From the NCBI GenBank assembly GCA_034409565.1, contig DAOUMS010000012.1, forward strand, positions 1 through 63,315: a stretch of 63,315 nt of DNA. Reading direction: 5' to 3'. Made by a program: the position numbers and the translations under genes. The notes below the pieces were generated by a model that saw nothing but the letters and a program-made list of their open reading frames with translations, was not told the origin of the DNA and did not search any database. Source of the DNA: E44-bin89 sp034409565. Lineage in GTDB: Bacteria > Chloroflexota > Dehalococcoidia > Dehalococcoidales > RBG-16-60-22. The first letter of the stretch is position 1, and every line of letters begins with the position of its first letter. Below, in pieces: positions 52,829 through 61,438 of the stretch.

Positions 52829-53449
52829 TCATCCACTTCTTGACTGGTACCACCGCACGGGTTTCAGTCTGAACCGGGGGATGGTTTTCAGGCCTTCATA
52901 TTGTTTGATGGTAAAGATTATCAGGACGCCAAGCGTGAACAGTATTTCCCATGAGCTGCCCCGGGTAATTATCAGGTAGGCCAGTGCACCAGCCGGGGCC
53001 GCCATGGCCGTCCAGGCGTCCTGCTCAATACATAAAAAGGCGATAACGATGCAGGCAATGAAAATGAGAAACAGGTGGTACTGGGGAAGCGCCAGGAGAA
53101 CCCCAGCGGTAACCGCGAGCGCCTTGCCGCCTTTGAAACGGAGCAGTGGCGAGAAGGCGTGGCCGAGTATGGCGCTCAACCCGATGACAATAATAAGCAG
53201 TTCTGGCAGCCCGAAGCGATAGTGGGCGATAAAGACAAAAGGGAACCCCTTGGCGATATCGAGGGCGACGGCAATCACGCCGCTCTTTACGTTGCCAGCC
53301 CGAAATACGTTGACCGCCCCGGGATTTCCATCGCCGTATTCACGGATATCTTTGTTTAACCGCCACCGTCCAATCCAGAGGGAAAAAGGACATCCCCCCA
53401 GTAAATAGGCCACAGTGGCCAGCAGCATGGTGATTATTACGTCCGTCAC
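52829..53449 (-). CDS. plsY: Acyl-phosphate:glycerol-3-phosphate acyltransferase PlsY
   Basis: The 206-residue membrane protein carries the PlsY motifs GDGNPGAVNVFRAG (glycerol-phosphate/phosphate loop) and LGHAFSPLLRFKGGKALA, with about six hydrophobic helices. It makes lysophosphatidic acid from acyl-phosphate, the first step of phospholipid synthesis. The partner plsX is not in the window. Confidence 0.93.
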   Translation of the reverse strand: MTDVIITMLLATVAYLLGGCPFSLWIGRWRLNKDIREYGDGNPGAVNVFRAGNVKSGVIAVALDIAKGFPFVFIAHYRFGLPELLIIVIGLSAILGHAFSPLLRFKGGKALAVTAGVLLALPQYHLFLIFIACIVIAFLCIEQDAWTAMAAPAGALAYLIITRGSSWEILFTLGVLIIFTIKQYEGLKTIPRFRLKPVRWYQSRSG

Positions 53450-53531
53450 GATGTTTTAGGTAGTATAAGGCAAAATGGTAAGCAAGTAAAGACCTTCAGG
53501 TCAGCCCCATTGCCGAGGGGGCATCGTGCGG

Positions 53532-53560
53532 TTGACGGGCTGGTAAGCAGGTGCTATTCT
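53532..53560 (+). promoter_or_regulatory. Sigma70-like promoter for the shikimate-kinase-like gene
   Basis: TTGACG (53532-53537), a 17-bp spacer ending in TGC (extended -10) and TATTCT (53555-53560) lie 32 bp before ATG 53592. Confidence 0.6.
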
Positions 53561-53591
53561 GGGGCTTAAGACCGGTGGTGGGGTATTCAAA

Positions 53592-54110
53592 ATGAGAAAG
53601 ACAGGCATCGTCCTTATCGGCATGGCTGGTGTCGGCAAGTCCACCATCGGGATGGCGCTGGCGCAGGCCTTCGGCTTTGGCTTCCTGGATGTGGACGACT
53701 ATATTTTTCAGAAAGACGGAAAGCGGATACAGGAGGTAATCGATGCTGGGGGTGAGGAAGCCTTCCTGCGACTGGAAAAGCGCCGTATGTATGAGGTACA
53801 ATTGCCGCGAATGGTGGTGGCACCGGGCGGTAGCATCATCTACCATCCTGACCTCATGAGCTATCTGAAAGAGAACGCGGTTCTAGTCTATCTGGACGAT
53901 TCCTTTGCCAATATAGAGGCCAAGCTGACGGGCGGTCTTGACCGTGGCATTGTGGGGCTGAGGCACAAGACATTGCGGCAGATTTACGAGGAGAGGAGGC
54001 CCCTATACTTCAAGTACGCCGATGTTATCATCGACTGCCGGGGAAAAGAGCAAGACGAAATAGTTGACGAGGTACTGGAGAGCAATCGCCAATACATTAA
54101 AGACGGATAG
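53592..54110 (+). CDS. Shikimate-kinase-like P-loop kinase
   Basis: The 172-residue protein has Walker A GMAGVGKST, the DVDD pair for substrate/Mg2+, FLRLEKRRM (Arg), the GG turn in VAPGGSIIYHP and an Arg-rich lid/base segment (YEERRPLYFK). Size and motif order match shikimate kinase AroK. There is no other aromatic-pathway gene nearby, so a kinase of another small hydroxyacid is possible. Confidence 0.8.
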   Translation: MRKTGIVLIGMAGVGKSTIGMALAQAFGFGFLDVDDYIFQKDGKRIQEVIDAGGEEAFLRLEKRRMYEVQLPRMVVAPGGSIIYHPDLMSYLKENAVLVYLDDSFANIEAKLTGGLDRGIVGLRHKTLRQIYEERRPLYFKYADVIIDCRGKEQDEIVDEVLESNRQYIKDG

Positions 54111-54112
54111 TC

Positions 54113-55306
54113 TTATTTCCGCAGTGATTGTACCGCAGCGTTAATCCCGGCACCGGTCTCTGTCTTGTAGCCTTCTTCCGCCAGCAGTTTTTCCAGCGCC
54201 GAGAGGACGAGCAATATGTTCTGCACGGTGGAGGAATACCCCATAAGCCCGATACGCCATACCTTTCCTTTCAGTGCCCCCAGCCCACCACCGACCTCAA
54301 TGCTGTAGTCGCTGATGAGCCGCTGCCGTATTCGGGCATCGTCAATGCCTTCCGGAATGCGTACCGTGGTTAGGGTATTGAGGCGGTAACCGGGCTGGGC
54401 GTGCAAAGTCAACCCCATTGCCTCAAGGCCGGCCCGAAGCGCGGCGCCGTTTTTAGCATGGCGCTGAATGCGCGCTTCCAGGCCTTCCTCGGCGATAAGC
54501 GCCAGCGCCTCGTGCAGCGCGTAGAACATGCAGGCAGGGGCGGTGTGATGGTAGGCCCGCCCGCCGCCTTCATTTATCCAGTATTTGGAAAGCAAGGAGA
54601 GGTCCAGGTAGTAGCTGGAGACAGCACGGGAGCGTTTCTGGAGGGTGTCCATGGCCTTCTGGTTGACGGTGAAAGGAGAGAGGCCGGGCGGACAGCCAAG
54701 GCATTTCTGAGAGCAGCTATAGCAGATGTCAACGCCCCAGTCGTCTATGGCCACTTCATGCCCACCCAGGGACGTAACCGCATCCACCAGGAATAGCGCC
54801 TCATGCTGTTTGGCTAACTGAGCCGCTTCGGTAAGCGGTTGCAGGATTCCGGTGGAGGTCTCGGCGTGGACCAGTGCCAGCAGCTTCACCTTTTTCCGGG
54901 ATTTAAAGGCGGCTTCGATTGCCTCGGGCTCAATAATGTGGCCCCATTCGGCATCCAGCTGGATGACTTCCGCACCACAGCGCGAGGCAATGTTTATCAT
55001 TCTATCGGCAAAGTACCCGTTAGCCGCGATGATGGCAACGTCACCCGGTTCCAGAAAATTGCATAAACCGGCCTCCATCCCTGCCGAACCGGTGGCCGAG
55101 ATGGGAAAGGTAAGCTTGTTTTGGGTCTGGAAAAGGTAACGCAGGAGTTTCATATTATCTTCCATGATGGTGTAAAAATACGGGTCCATGTGCCCGAGCA
55201 CGGGCGAGAGCATAGCCTGCTGGACGCGGGGGTGAATATTACTTGGGCCGGGTCCGAGAAGAATACGTTGCGGGGGTTTGAGTTCCTGATATGGAATACT
55301 GGACAT
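54113..55306 (-). CDS. Alanine/serine-glyoxylate aminotransferase
   Basis: The 397-residue class V aminotransferase has LLGPGPSNIHPRVQQAM at the start, ISATGSAGMEAGLCN, DAVTSLGGHEV and the Schiff-base Lys in SCSQKCLGCPPGLSP. It makes glycine from glyoxylate using alanine or serine as amino donor. ATG 55306 lies 8 nt after GAAGAGG; earlier in-frame GTG/ATG codons crowd the Shine-Dalgarno. It follows the GcvT-SHMT fusion by 36 nt, which joins glycine formation to glycine/serine interconversion. Confidence 0.9.
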   Translation of the reverse strand: MSSIPYQELKPPQRILLGPGPSNIHPRVQQAMLSPVLGHMDPYFYTIMEDNMKLLRYLFQTQNKLTFPISATGSAGMEAGLCNFLEPGDVAIIAANGYFADRMINIASRCGAEVIQLDAEWGHIIEPEAIEAAFKSRKKVKLLALVHAETSTGILQPLTEAAQLAKQHEALFLVDAVTSLGGHEVAIDDWGVDICYSCSQKCLGCPPGLSPFTVNQKAMDTLQKRSRAVSSYYLDLSLLSKYWINEGGGRAYHHTAPACMFYALHEALALIAEEGLEARIQRHAKNGAALRAGLEAMGLTLHAQPGYRLNTLTTVRIPEGIDDARIRQRLISDYSIEVGGGLGALKGKVWRIGLMGYSSTVQNILLVLSALEKLLAEEGYKTETGAGINAAVQSLRK

Positions 55307-55342
55307 TGCCATCACCTCTTCAAATTTTCTGGGCTAATAACT

Positions 55343-58024
55343 TTATGATTTTAGCAGACTATCGAGCATTTTAGCAATGAGGGGTCTGGCCTTGTCCTCG
55401 GGCAGGCAGTAGTGCATGGTGGTGAACCTCTGTCGGAAGCGGGCTACCTGCCTGGAAACATCTTTTTCTTCCAGAATGACCGCGGCCATGTAGTCCGCCA
55501 GCTCGGCGAAGTCGGTTTCCTTCATGCCGAAGCGGGTCATCTCCTGGACACCGGTCCTCAGGCCGCTGCTGGCGGTAAAGCCCTCGTCATCGGGCAGCGC
55601 CTGAAAGTTGACGATAATGTTGTTTTTCTCAAGGCGTTCCGCCATGGCCACGCCACGGGCGTAGCCCACCCGCAGGACAACCTGATGTGTCTCCGTGTAA
55701 TTGATGGCAGGGTCTCCCTCCACCTGGAGTCCCCGTTTTTTCAGCGCCAGCGCGAAGGCTTTGGCATTGGCTATTACCTGGCGCTGGTAGTCGCGCCCAT
55801 AAGCGTTCATTTCGTAAGCAGCCATAAGCAGGCCGAGCAGGGTACCGAGGTGATGGTTGCTGACGCTTCCCGGAAAGGCCCGCCGCGAAATGCTTGCCCA
55901 GAGTTCAGCGTAGTCCGAATTCTGGCTCATATTGCTGGCAATGATACCGCGCTGCGTGCCAAAGAACGTCTTGTGTGTGGAGGCGGTGACGATATCGGCA
56001 CCTTCGTTGAGCGGCTCCTGAAAGTAGGAGCCGAACAGGCCGAAGACATGGGCGGCGTCATACATGATGATTGGCCTGGGCTTCATGTCAGCGATAATCC
56101 GGGCGACCTCTTGCACTGGCTCGCGGTGCAAAATCATGCTCTTGCCAAAGATAAACAGTTCTGGCCGGTATCTGGTGATAAGCTCGGCAGTTCGGGCGAG
56201 GTCTATCTGATACGGGTTTTCGGGAAGAACGGGGAAATTGACCACTGCCCAGCGGTCGGTAACTGGGTCTATGGCAACAAAGTCTCTCAGCGTGCCCATG
56301 GTCTGGGCACTCAGGTGGCCACCCCGCCCGATGTGGTGGTTCATGACGTATTTCATTCTCTTGGGCTCGGTATGTCTGTCGACCCGGTTCAGGTAGTCAA
56401 TAATGCCGCTGTACGTGGTGGCATTGGCCATCTGCCCGCTGAGCAGCCTCGCCTCCACCTCGGAACAGCCAAGGAATTTTTTCAGTTGCTCCTGTACTTC
56501 CTTCTCCACCTCGGCAATGAATTTGGTGCCCTGGTAGTAAAAGGCTTCCATGTTGCCCAGCGCTTCCACTCTGCGGTGTTCGGCGTACCTGCCCGATGGG
56601 TCGGCGATGGTGAGCAATTTTACCAGTGGTGATGCCGTCTGCTCTGATGGTATCAGGTTGATAGCCTGCTGCTGTCGCCACACCGTGTTGTCGTGGGCCT
56701 TTTGCACCAGATTTATGGCCAGCTCTACCATTGATTTCTTGCCCTTTGCTGAAGCATTGTTTTTGGTGTTGCCGGCAAGCAATGGCCGGGCGTAGGGTGG
56801 TGCCTCACCGCCGATGTGCCGGCGGACGATGACCGCTTTGACCGGCTTGTCCCGGATAATGACCTCTGTTTTCTGGCCTTCGGATACGCCAGCGTCGAGA
56901 TAGGCCAAGCCGAGCATCCGCCTTCCCGATTCAGCGCCGGGCCTGGCCATGGTGTCGGAACCATCAAATTTCCAGTAGGGTATGACCGTGCCGCTGGTAA
57001 TGTTGCCCGCGTTCCTGCCGTTGACTAGTACTTGGTTGCCGGCCCTAGCTATGCCGTCGCCCAGCAGGGACATCAGGTAGACCGACTTGGGAACGAGCAG
57101 GTTTGCTCTGGACGCATCCAGTCTGCCTTCGCGCCGGAGTTTTACTTCCTGAAACTGCTGGTGCAGCACCTCACGCCCGATGAATTCACCTTTCACGGGG
57201 CTAAAACTGACGGCAAACCGGGCGGCAGTGAGGGCAAAGATGGGAATCTCTTTGCCGTCAGCATCCGTGCCCAGTTCGTGGCCGTAGAGGGGGAAACCAG
57301 CCTCCAGCCGCAGTGTATCCCTGGCACCCAGCCCAACCGGTACAATACCATGCTCCCTGCCGGCATCGAGCAACTGGCGCCAGAGGGAGACCGCTATATC
57401 AGCGGGGGGAAACAGTTCAAAGCCAAGCGGCTCGCCGGTGTATCCGGTTCTGGCGATGGTGATATAATTGCCCATAAATTCACTGCCGGTCAGGTGGTTC
57501 CAGATTGGCTCGGGAATTCGCGTTTTACCGCCGAAGACGGCTTCCAGCACCGTCTTTGTTTCCGGGCCCTGAAGTGCCAGCATGGCTAAACTGCCGGTGA
57601 CGTCCTCCAGAGTTAATCCGGGGAACCCGGGTGCGTATTGCTGCAGCCATTGCCAGTCTGCCTCGGTGTTGGCCGCGTTAACGACCAGCAGATAATCTTT
57701 CTCGCTGACGCGGTAGAGGTAGCCGTCATCTATGGCACCTCCGGTTTCGTTGGGCAGCATGGTATATTGTGCGGTTCCCGGCTGTAAAGCTGCGGCGTTG
57801 CTGGTCAGGACATACTGCAGGAATGAAAGCGCCTCCCGGCCGCTGATGCGGAAGCGGCCCATGTGTGAGATGTCAAAGAGACCGCCGTATTTCCTGGTGG
57901 CCAGATGTTCGGACAGGATGCCCTGGGGGTAGTTAAGGGGCATTTCCCAGCCGCCGAACGCCACTATTTTGGCATCTAGTTTCCGGTGCTCATCATAAAT
58001 CGGGGTACGTTTCGTGCTTTTCAT
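55343..58024 (-). CDS. Fusion of glycine cleavage T protein and serine hydroxymethyltransferase
   Basis: One uninterrupted 893-residue frame joins two folate enzymes. Residues 1-~415 are GcvT: FDISHMGRFRISG, the Asp-bearing GAIDDGYLYRV, NAANTEADWQW, RTGYTGEPLGFEL and LGARDTLRLEAGFPLYGHE. A K/N/S-rich linker (~416-431) leads to an SHMT-fold domain (~432-893) with NLIPSEQTASP, HHIGRGGHLSAQ, MYDAAHVFGLF and the PLP Lys in STHKTFFGTQRG. The SHMT part is divergent from GlyA. Met432 has AAAGGG 10 nt upstream, so a separate SHMT product is conceivable. The gene begins 33 nt after phoU; no gcvH or gcvP is present here. Confidence 0.92.
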   Translation of the reverse strand: MKSTKRTPIYDEHRKLDAKIVAFGGWEMPLNYPQGILSEHLATRKYGGLFDISHMGRFRISGREALSFLQYVLTSNAAALQPGTAQYTMLPNETGGAIDDGYLYRVSEKDYLLVVNAANTEADWQWLQQYAPGFPGLTLEDVTGSLAMLALQGPETKTVLEAVFGGKTRIPEPIWNHLTGSEFMGNYITIARTGYTGEPLGFELFPPADIAVSLWRQLLDAGREHGIVPVGLGARDTLRLEAGFPLYGHELGTDADGKEIPIFALTAARFAVSFSPVKGEFIGREVLHQQFQEVKLRREGRLDASRANLLVPKSVYLMSLLGDGIARAGNQVLVNGRNAGNITSGTVIPYWKFDGSDTMARPGAESGRRMLGLAYLDAGVSEGQKTEVIIRDKPVKAVIVRRHIGGEAPPYARPLLAGNTKNNASAKGKKSMVELAINLVQKAHDNTVWRQQQAINLIPSEQTASPLVKLLTIADPSGRYAEHRRVEALGNMEAFYYQGTKFIAEVEKEVQEQLKKFLGCSEVEARLLSGQMANATTYSGIIDYLNRVDRHTEPKRMKYVMNHHIGRGGHLSAQTMGTLRDFVAIDPVTDRWAVVNFPVLPENPYQIDLARTAELITRYRPELFIFGKSMILHREPVQEVARIIADMKPRPIIMYDAAHVFGLFGSYFQEPLNEGADIVTASTHKTFFGTQRGIIASNMSQNSDYAELWASISRRAFPGSVSNHHLGTLLGLLMAAYEMNAYGRDYQRQVIANAKAFALALKKRGLQVEGDPAINYTETHQVVLRVGYARGVAMAERLEKNNIIVNFQALPDDEGFTASSGLRTGVQEMTRFGMKETDFAELADYMAAVILEEKDVSRQVARFRQRFTTMHYCLPEDKARPLIAKMLDSLLKS

Positions 58025-58056
58025 AGATAATATATCCTGTCCTTACTAGTTACAGA

Positions 58057-58728
58057 TTAATATTTTGAAGCGTTTATTTCATACATTTTACCGGTTACAG
58101 TGAAGACCACGCGCTCGCAGATATTGGTCACCCGGTCAGCGCAGCGCTCTAGGTTGTGGGCTACCCAGAGAAGGCGCGTTGCCCGGGTAATCGTTTTCGG
58201 GTCTTCCACCATGTAGCTGACCAGTTCCCGATAGACCTGATTATATAGCTCGTCAACCACATCGTCTTCCGCAGCAATCGCCTTGGCAGTATTTTCATCG
58301 CAGTTCATAAAAGCGTCCAGACAGCGGCGCAGCATGTCCACGGTCTTCTCCGCCATACGCGGTATGTCAATCAATGGTTTCAGGGGAGGCTCATCACCAA
58401 TCATGACCACGATTTTGGCAATCCCCTCCGCATGGTCGCCGATACGTTCCAGTTCCGTGATGATATTCATCACGCTGATGAGGGTCCGCAGGTCTCCCGC
58501 CATGGGCTGCTGCGTGGCGATAAGCTGGATGCAGGTCTCCTCGATTTCAAATCGCTTTTCGTTTATCTTCCGGTCATCAGCGATTATCTGGTTGGCCAGC
58601 TTCAGGTCGCGCTTTTTCAGGGCTGCCACGGAAAGATTTATCGCCTTTTCCGCCATGCTGCCCATGGTCAGCAGTTCGTCCTGAATATCACGCAGACGCT
58701 TTCTAAAAGTAGTCCTTATCTCCATCAT
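58057..58728 (-). CDS. phoU: Phosphate signalling protein PhoU
   Basis: The 223-residue helical protein consists of two PhoU repeats, each with the ExxxD-type metal motif (ITELERIGDHAEGIAK near 90-105 and VAHNLERCADRVTNICE near 188-204). PhoU restrains the PstSCAB transporter and PhoR signalling when phosphate is plentiful. GGAGGGCCCCG precedes the ATG pair at 58728. It is the last pho gene in the run phoR-pstSCAB-phoU. Confidence 0.95.
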   Translation of the reverse strand: MMEIRTTFRKRLRDIQDELLTMGSMAEKAINLSVAALKKRDLKLANQIIADDRKINEKRFEIEETCIQLIATQQPMAGDLRTLISVMNIITELERIGDHAEGIAKIVVMIGDEPPLKPLIDIPRMAEKTVDMLRRCLDAFMNCDENTAKAIAAEDDVVDELYNQVYRELVSYMVEDPKTITRATRLLWVAHNLERCADRVTNICERVVFTVTGKMYEINASKY

Positions 58729-58749
58729 CGGGGCCCTCCTTACTGCCTC

Positions 58750-59565
58750 CTAGCCGAATCGACCGGTAATATAATCCTCCGTACGCTTGTCTTTCGGGTT
58801 GGTGAAGAGTTGGGATGTGGGGCCGTATTCAACGAGTATGCCGGCCCTGTCCTTCTCCATCATAAGGAAAGCGGCCATATCTGACACCCGCGCCGCCTGC
58901 TGCATGTTATGGGTCACGATGACAATGGTGTAGTCATCGGACAGGCTCCGCATCAGGTCTTCGATTTTCAGGGTGGCGATGGGGTCGAGGGCGCTGCACG
59001 GCTCATCCATAAGGATGACCTCAGGCTCGACAGCCAGCACCCGGGCAATGCAGAGACGTTGCTGCTGACCTCCGGAGAGGGCCAGTGCCGATTGTCCCAG
59101 TTTGTCTTTCACCTCATCCCACAGCGCTGCCTGATGGAGGCTGCGTGCCACAATTCCTTCCAGTTCGCTGTGTTTTGTCCGGCCGTGCCGCCTGGGGCCA
59201 AAGGCAACGTTATCGAAGACGGACATGGGGAACGGGTTGGGTTTCTGGAAGACCATGCCCACCCGTTTTCTGAGCTCCACCACGTCAATGTCTCTTTCAT
59301 AAATGTTTATATCGTCAATCGCCACCGCACCATCAACACGTGCCCCGATGATGAGGTCGTTCATGCGATTGAAAAGGCGCAGGAAAGAGGACTTACCGCA
59401 GCCGGATGGGCCTATTATCGCCGTGATTGACTGCTTTGGAATATCCAGTGAGATATTTCTCAACGCCTGAAAAGTGCCGTAAAACAGGCTTACCCTCTCT
59501 GTTTTCAGCTTTGTCTCGTTATTATGAACCGCTCGATTATTCATCAACGCGTGATTGGCATTCAT
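58750..59565 (-). CDS. pstB: Phosphate ABC transporter ATPase PstB
   Basis: The 271-residue ATPase has Walker A GPSGCGKSS, signature LSGGQQQRL and Walker B ILMDEPCSALDP, where the Cys in EPCSALDP is typical of PstB. The ATG overlaps the pstA stop by 4 nt. An N-terminal extension of about 20 residues (MNANHALMNNRAVHNN) precedes the conserved domain. Confidence 0.96.
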   Translation of the reverse strand: MNANHALMNNRAVHNNETKLKTERVSLFYGTFQALRNISLDIPKQSITAIIGPSGCGKSSFLRLFNRMNDLIIGARVDGAVAIDDINIYERDIDVVELRKRVGMVFQKPNPFPMSVFDNVAFGPRRHGRTKHSELEGIVARSLHQAALWDEVKDKLGQSALALSGGQQQRLCIARVLAVEPEVILMDEPCSALDPIATLKIEDLMRSLSDDYTIVIVTHNMQQAARVSDMAAFLMMEKDRAGILVEYGPTSQLFTNPKDKRTEDYITGRFG

Positions 59566-60428
59566 GAGCCAAACCTCCGCTGCCGGACTCGTACTCTGAT
59601 GAAAACCGCCAGGGAATTAAAAAACAATACCACAACCAGCAGAACCAGTGCAATCCCCCAGATGGTGGTTTTGGGCATGCCCGGGACATGGGCGGCGGTG
59701 GTGTAGAGGTGGTAGGGAAGCGCCATGAACTGGTCGAAGGGGGAACCGGGCAGTCCGGGGAGAATAAATGCCGCCCCCACCACCAGTATCGGTGCCGTCT
59801 CCCCGGCAGCGCGGCTCATCGCCAGGATGGCGCCGGTAATGATGCCGGGCAGGGCCTGAGGCAGCACGACGTGCCGTATCGTCTGCCATTTGGTAGTCCC
59901 GATGGCCAGGCTTCCCTCGCGGTATTCCCGGGGCACGGCGATGATGGCCTCTCTTGAGGTGGTGATGGTCAGGGCCAGTGCCTGACAGGCCAGCGTCAGG
60001 CTGGCGGAAAGAAGCGACATGCCAAAATGCATGGCCATAACGAACAGTCCAAGGCCAAAAAGACCGTAGACGATGCTGGGCACTCCCGCCAAGTTGAGAA
60101 TGGCCATGTTGATGAGGCGGGTCAGCCAGTTATCGCGGGCATACTCGGTGAGGTAAATACCGGCCAGGACGCCCACCGGCAGCGAGAAAATGATGGTGCC
60201 GAGCATGAGGTAAAAGGTACCCACGATGGCCGGTAAAATGCCCCCCGCCTTACCTGCCTGTGAAGGCGCCTGGGCCAGAAATTCCCAGCTGATGGCACCG
60301 ATACCATTGGCGACGATGTAAATGATGAGGAAAAGCACCGGAATGGCCACGATGGCCGTGGCCAGCACCAGCAGGCTGAAGGCGGTACGCTGGGTGAGTC
60401 CTTTTCTGGTAATGACCTGAACTGACAT
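59562..60428 (-). CDS. pstA: Phosphate ABC transporter permease PstA
   Basis: The 288-residue permease has six hydrophobic segments and the ABC importer EAA loop (REYREGSLAIGTTKWQTIRHVVLPQALPGI-type region near residues 180-210). ATG 60428 follows GAGGTAATCAAT and lies 7 nt after the pstC stop; a longer frame from 60482 overlaps pstC and has no ribosome-binding site. Confidence 0.95.
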   Translation of the reverse strand: MSVQVITRKGLTQRTAFSLLVLATAIVAIPVLFLIIYIVANGIGAISWEFLAQAPSQAGKAGGILPAIVGTFYLMLGTIIFSLPVGVLAGIYLTEYARDNWLTRLINMAILNLAGVPSIVYGLFGLGLFVMAMHFGMSLLSASLTLACQALALTITTSREAIIAVPREYREGSLAIGTTKWQTIRHVVLPQALPGIITGAILAMSRAAGETAPILVVGAAFILPGLPGSPFDQFMALPYHLYTTAAHVPGMPKTTIWGIALVLLVVVLFFNSLAVFIRVRVRQRRFGS

Positions 60429-60435
60429 ATATTGA

Positions 60436-61422
60436 TTACCTCGCAAACTTCCGTTTCTGACGCTCCAGCACCCGGTCGGCAATCAGGTTCACGGACAGCG
60501 TCATGAGGAAGAGAATCAGACCGATGGCAAATAATGCCTGGTATTGCAGTCCACCGCGCACAGCGTTGCCGATTCCGGAGGCAATGGCCGCCGTCATCGG
60601 CATCATGGGCTCGGTTGGCGATAGCGGTACCGCCAGCGCGCCGCCGGCGACCATCAGCACGGTCATGGTCTCGCCGATGGCACGGCCCACACCGAGCATG
60701 ATGGCGGCCGAGATGCCGGAAAGTGCTCCCGGAATGCAGACATGCCAGATTGTTTCCCATTTTGTGGCCCCGAGCGCGTAGGAAGCCTCTCTGAACTCCT
60801 TCGGTACCGCCCGCAGCGCATCCTCGGAGACACTGACAATGATGGGCAGGCTCATCATCGCCAGCATGATGGCGGCGGTAAGGCCACACAAGCCGGTATT
60901 CAGGTGGAAAAGGCTCTGCACCAGAGGCGATAAAAGCAGGAGGCCGATAAGCCCCATGACCACGGAGGGAACTCCGGCCAGCAGCTCGATGATGGGCTTG
61001 ACTGTCTCCCTGACGCTGGAAGGGGCAACTTCGGCAAGGTAGGCGGCACAGCCAACGCCGATGGGCACTGCCACAGCCGTGGCTATCAGCGTGACCCAGA
61101 GCGTGGCCGTGAAGAAAGATAACATGCCGAAGGTTGGTGGCTCCGAGACCGGGTACCATTTGGTGCCGAAGAAAAATTGCCACGGGGCAGTGTAGGTAAA
61201 TACGGGCAGGCCCTCGCGCATTAAAAGAAAGAGAACACCCAGAAGAATAATAACAGCCAAGAGGCCATTGAGAAAAATGAAGCTTTCTATGGTTTTTTCA
61301 CCGAAACGCCACCGTCGTTTGAGGCTCATGGTGAGCCCGGCACTGGCGGTGGCTGATGAAACTCCCCTAGGCTGCATGGAGGCAACCTTTCCTTTCCCTC
61401 TTCTTCCCAGTTTGGGCTCCAA
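60436..61422 (-). CDS. pstC: Phosphate ABC transporter permease PstC
   Basis: The ~328-residue permease has six hydrophobic segments, the first at about 53-75, and the coupling segment PKEFREASYALGATKWETIW. TTG 61422 has GGA 5 nt upstream and follows the pstS stop closely; ATG 61377 with AAAGG is an alternative start and would remove a basic 15-residue tail. It pairs with PstA to form the phosphate channel. Confidence 0.93.
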   Translation of the reverse strand: MEPKLGRRGKGKVASMQPRGVSSATASAGLTMSLKRRWRFGEKTIESFIFLNGLLAVIILLGVLFLLMREGLPVFTYTAPWQFFFGTKWYPVSEPPTFGMLSFFTATLWVTLIATAVAVPIGVGCAAYLAEVAPSSVRETVKPIIELLAGVPSVVMGLIGLLLLSPLVQSLFHLNTGLCGLTAAIMLAMMSLPIIVSVSEDALRAVPKEFREASYALGATKWETIWHVCIPGALSGISAAIMLGVGRAIGETMTVLMVAGGALAVPLSPTEPMMPMTAAIASGIGNAVRGGLQYQALFAIGLILFLMTLSVNLIADRVLERQKRKFAR

Positions 61423-61438
61423 GCTATTCCATTATATA

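Noticed and set aside
55412..56632. 406-codon open frame on the plus strand
   Set aside because: Antisense to the SHMT half of the GcvT-SHMT fusion; no domain and no ribosome-binding site.
56720..56740. Separate gcvT and glyA genes mis-joined
   Set aside because: The frame is continuous through a plausible linker with no stop, and the SHMT half begins without a gap; a separate internal start remains possible but does not split the frame.
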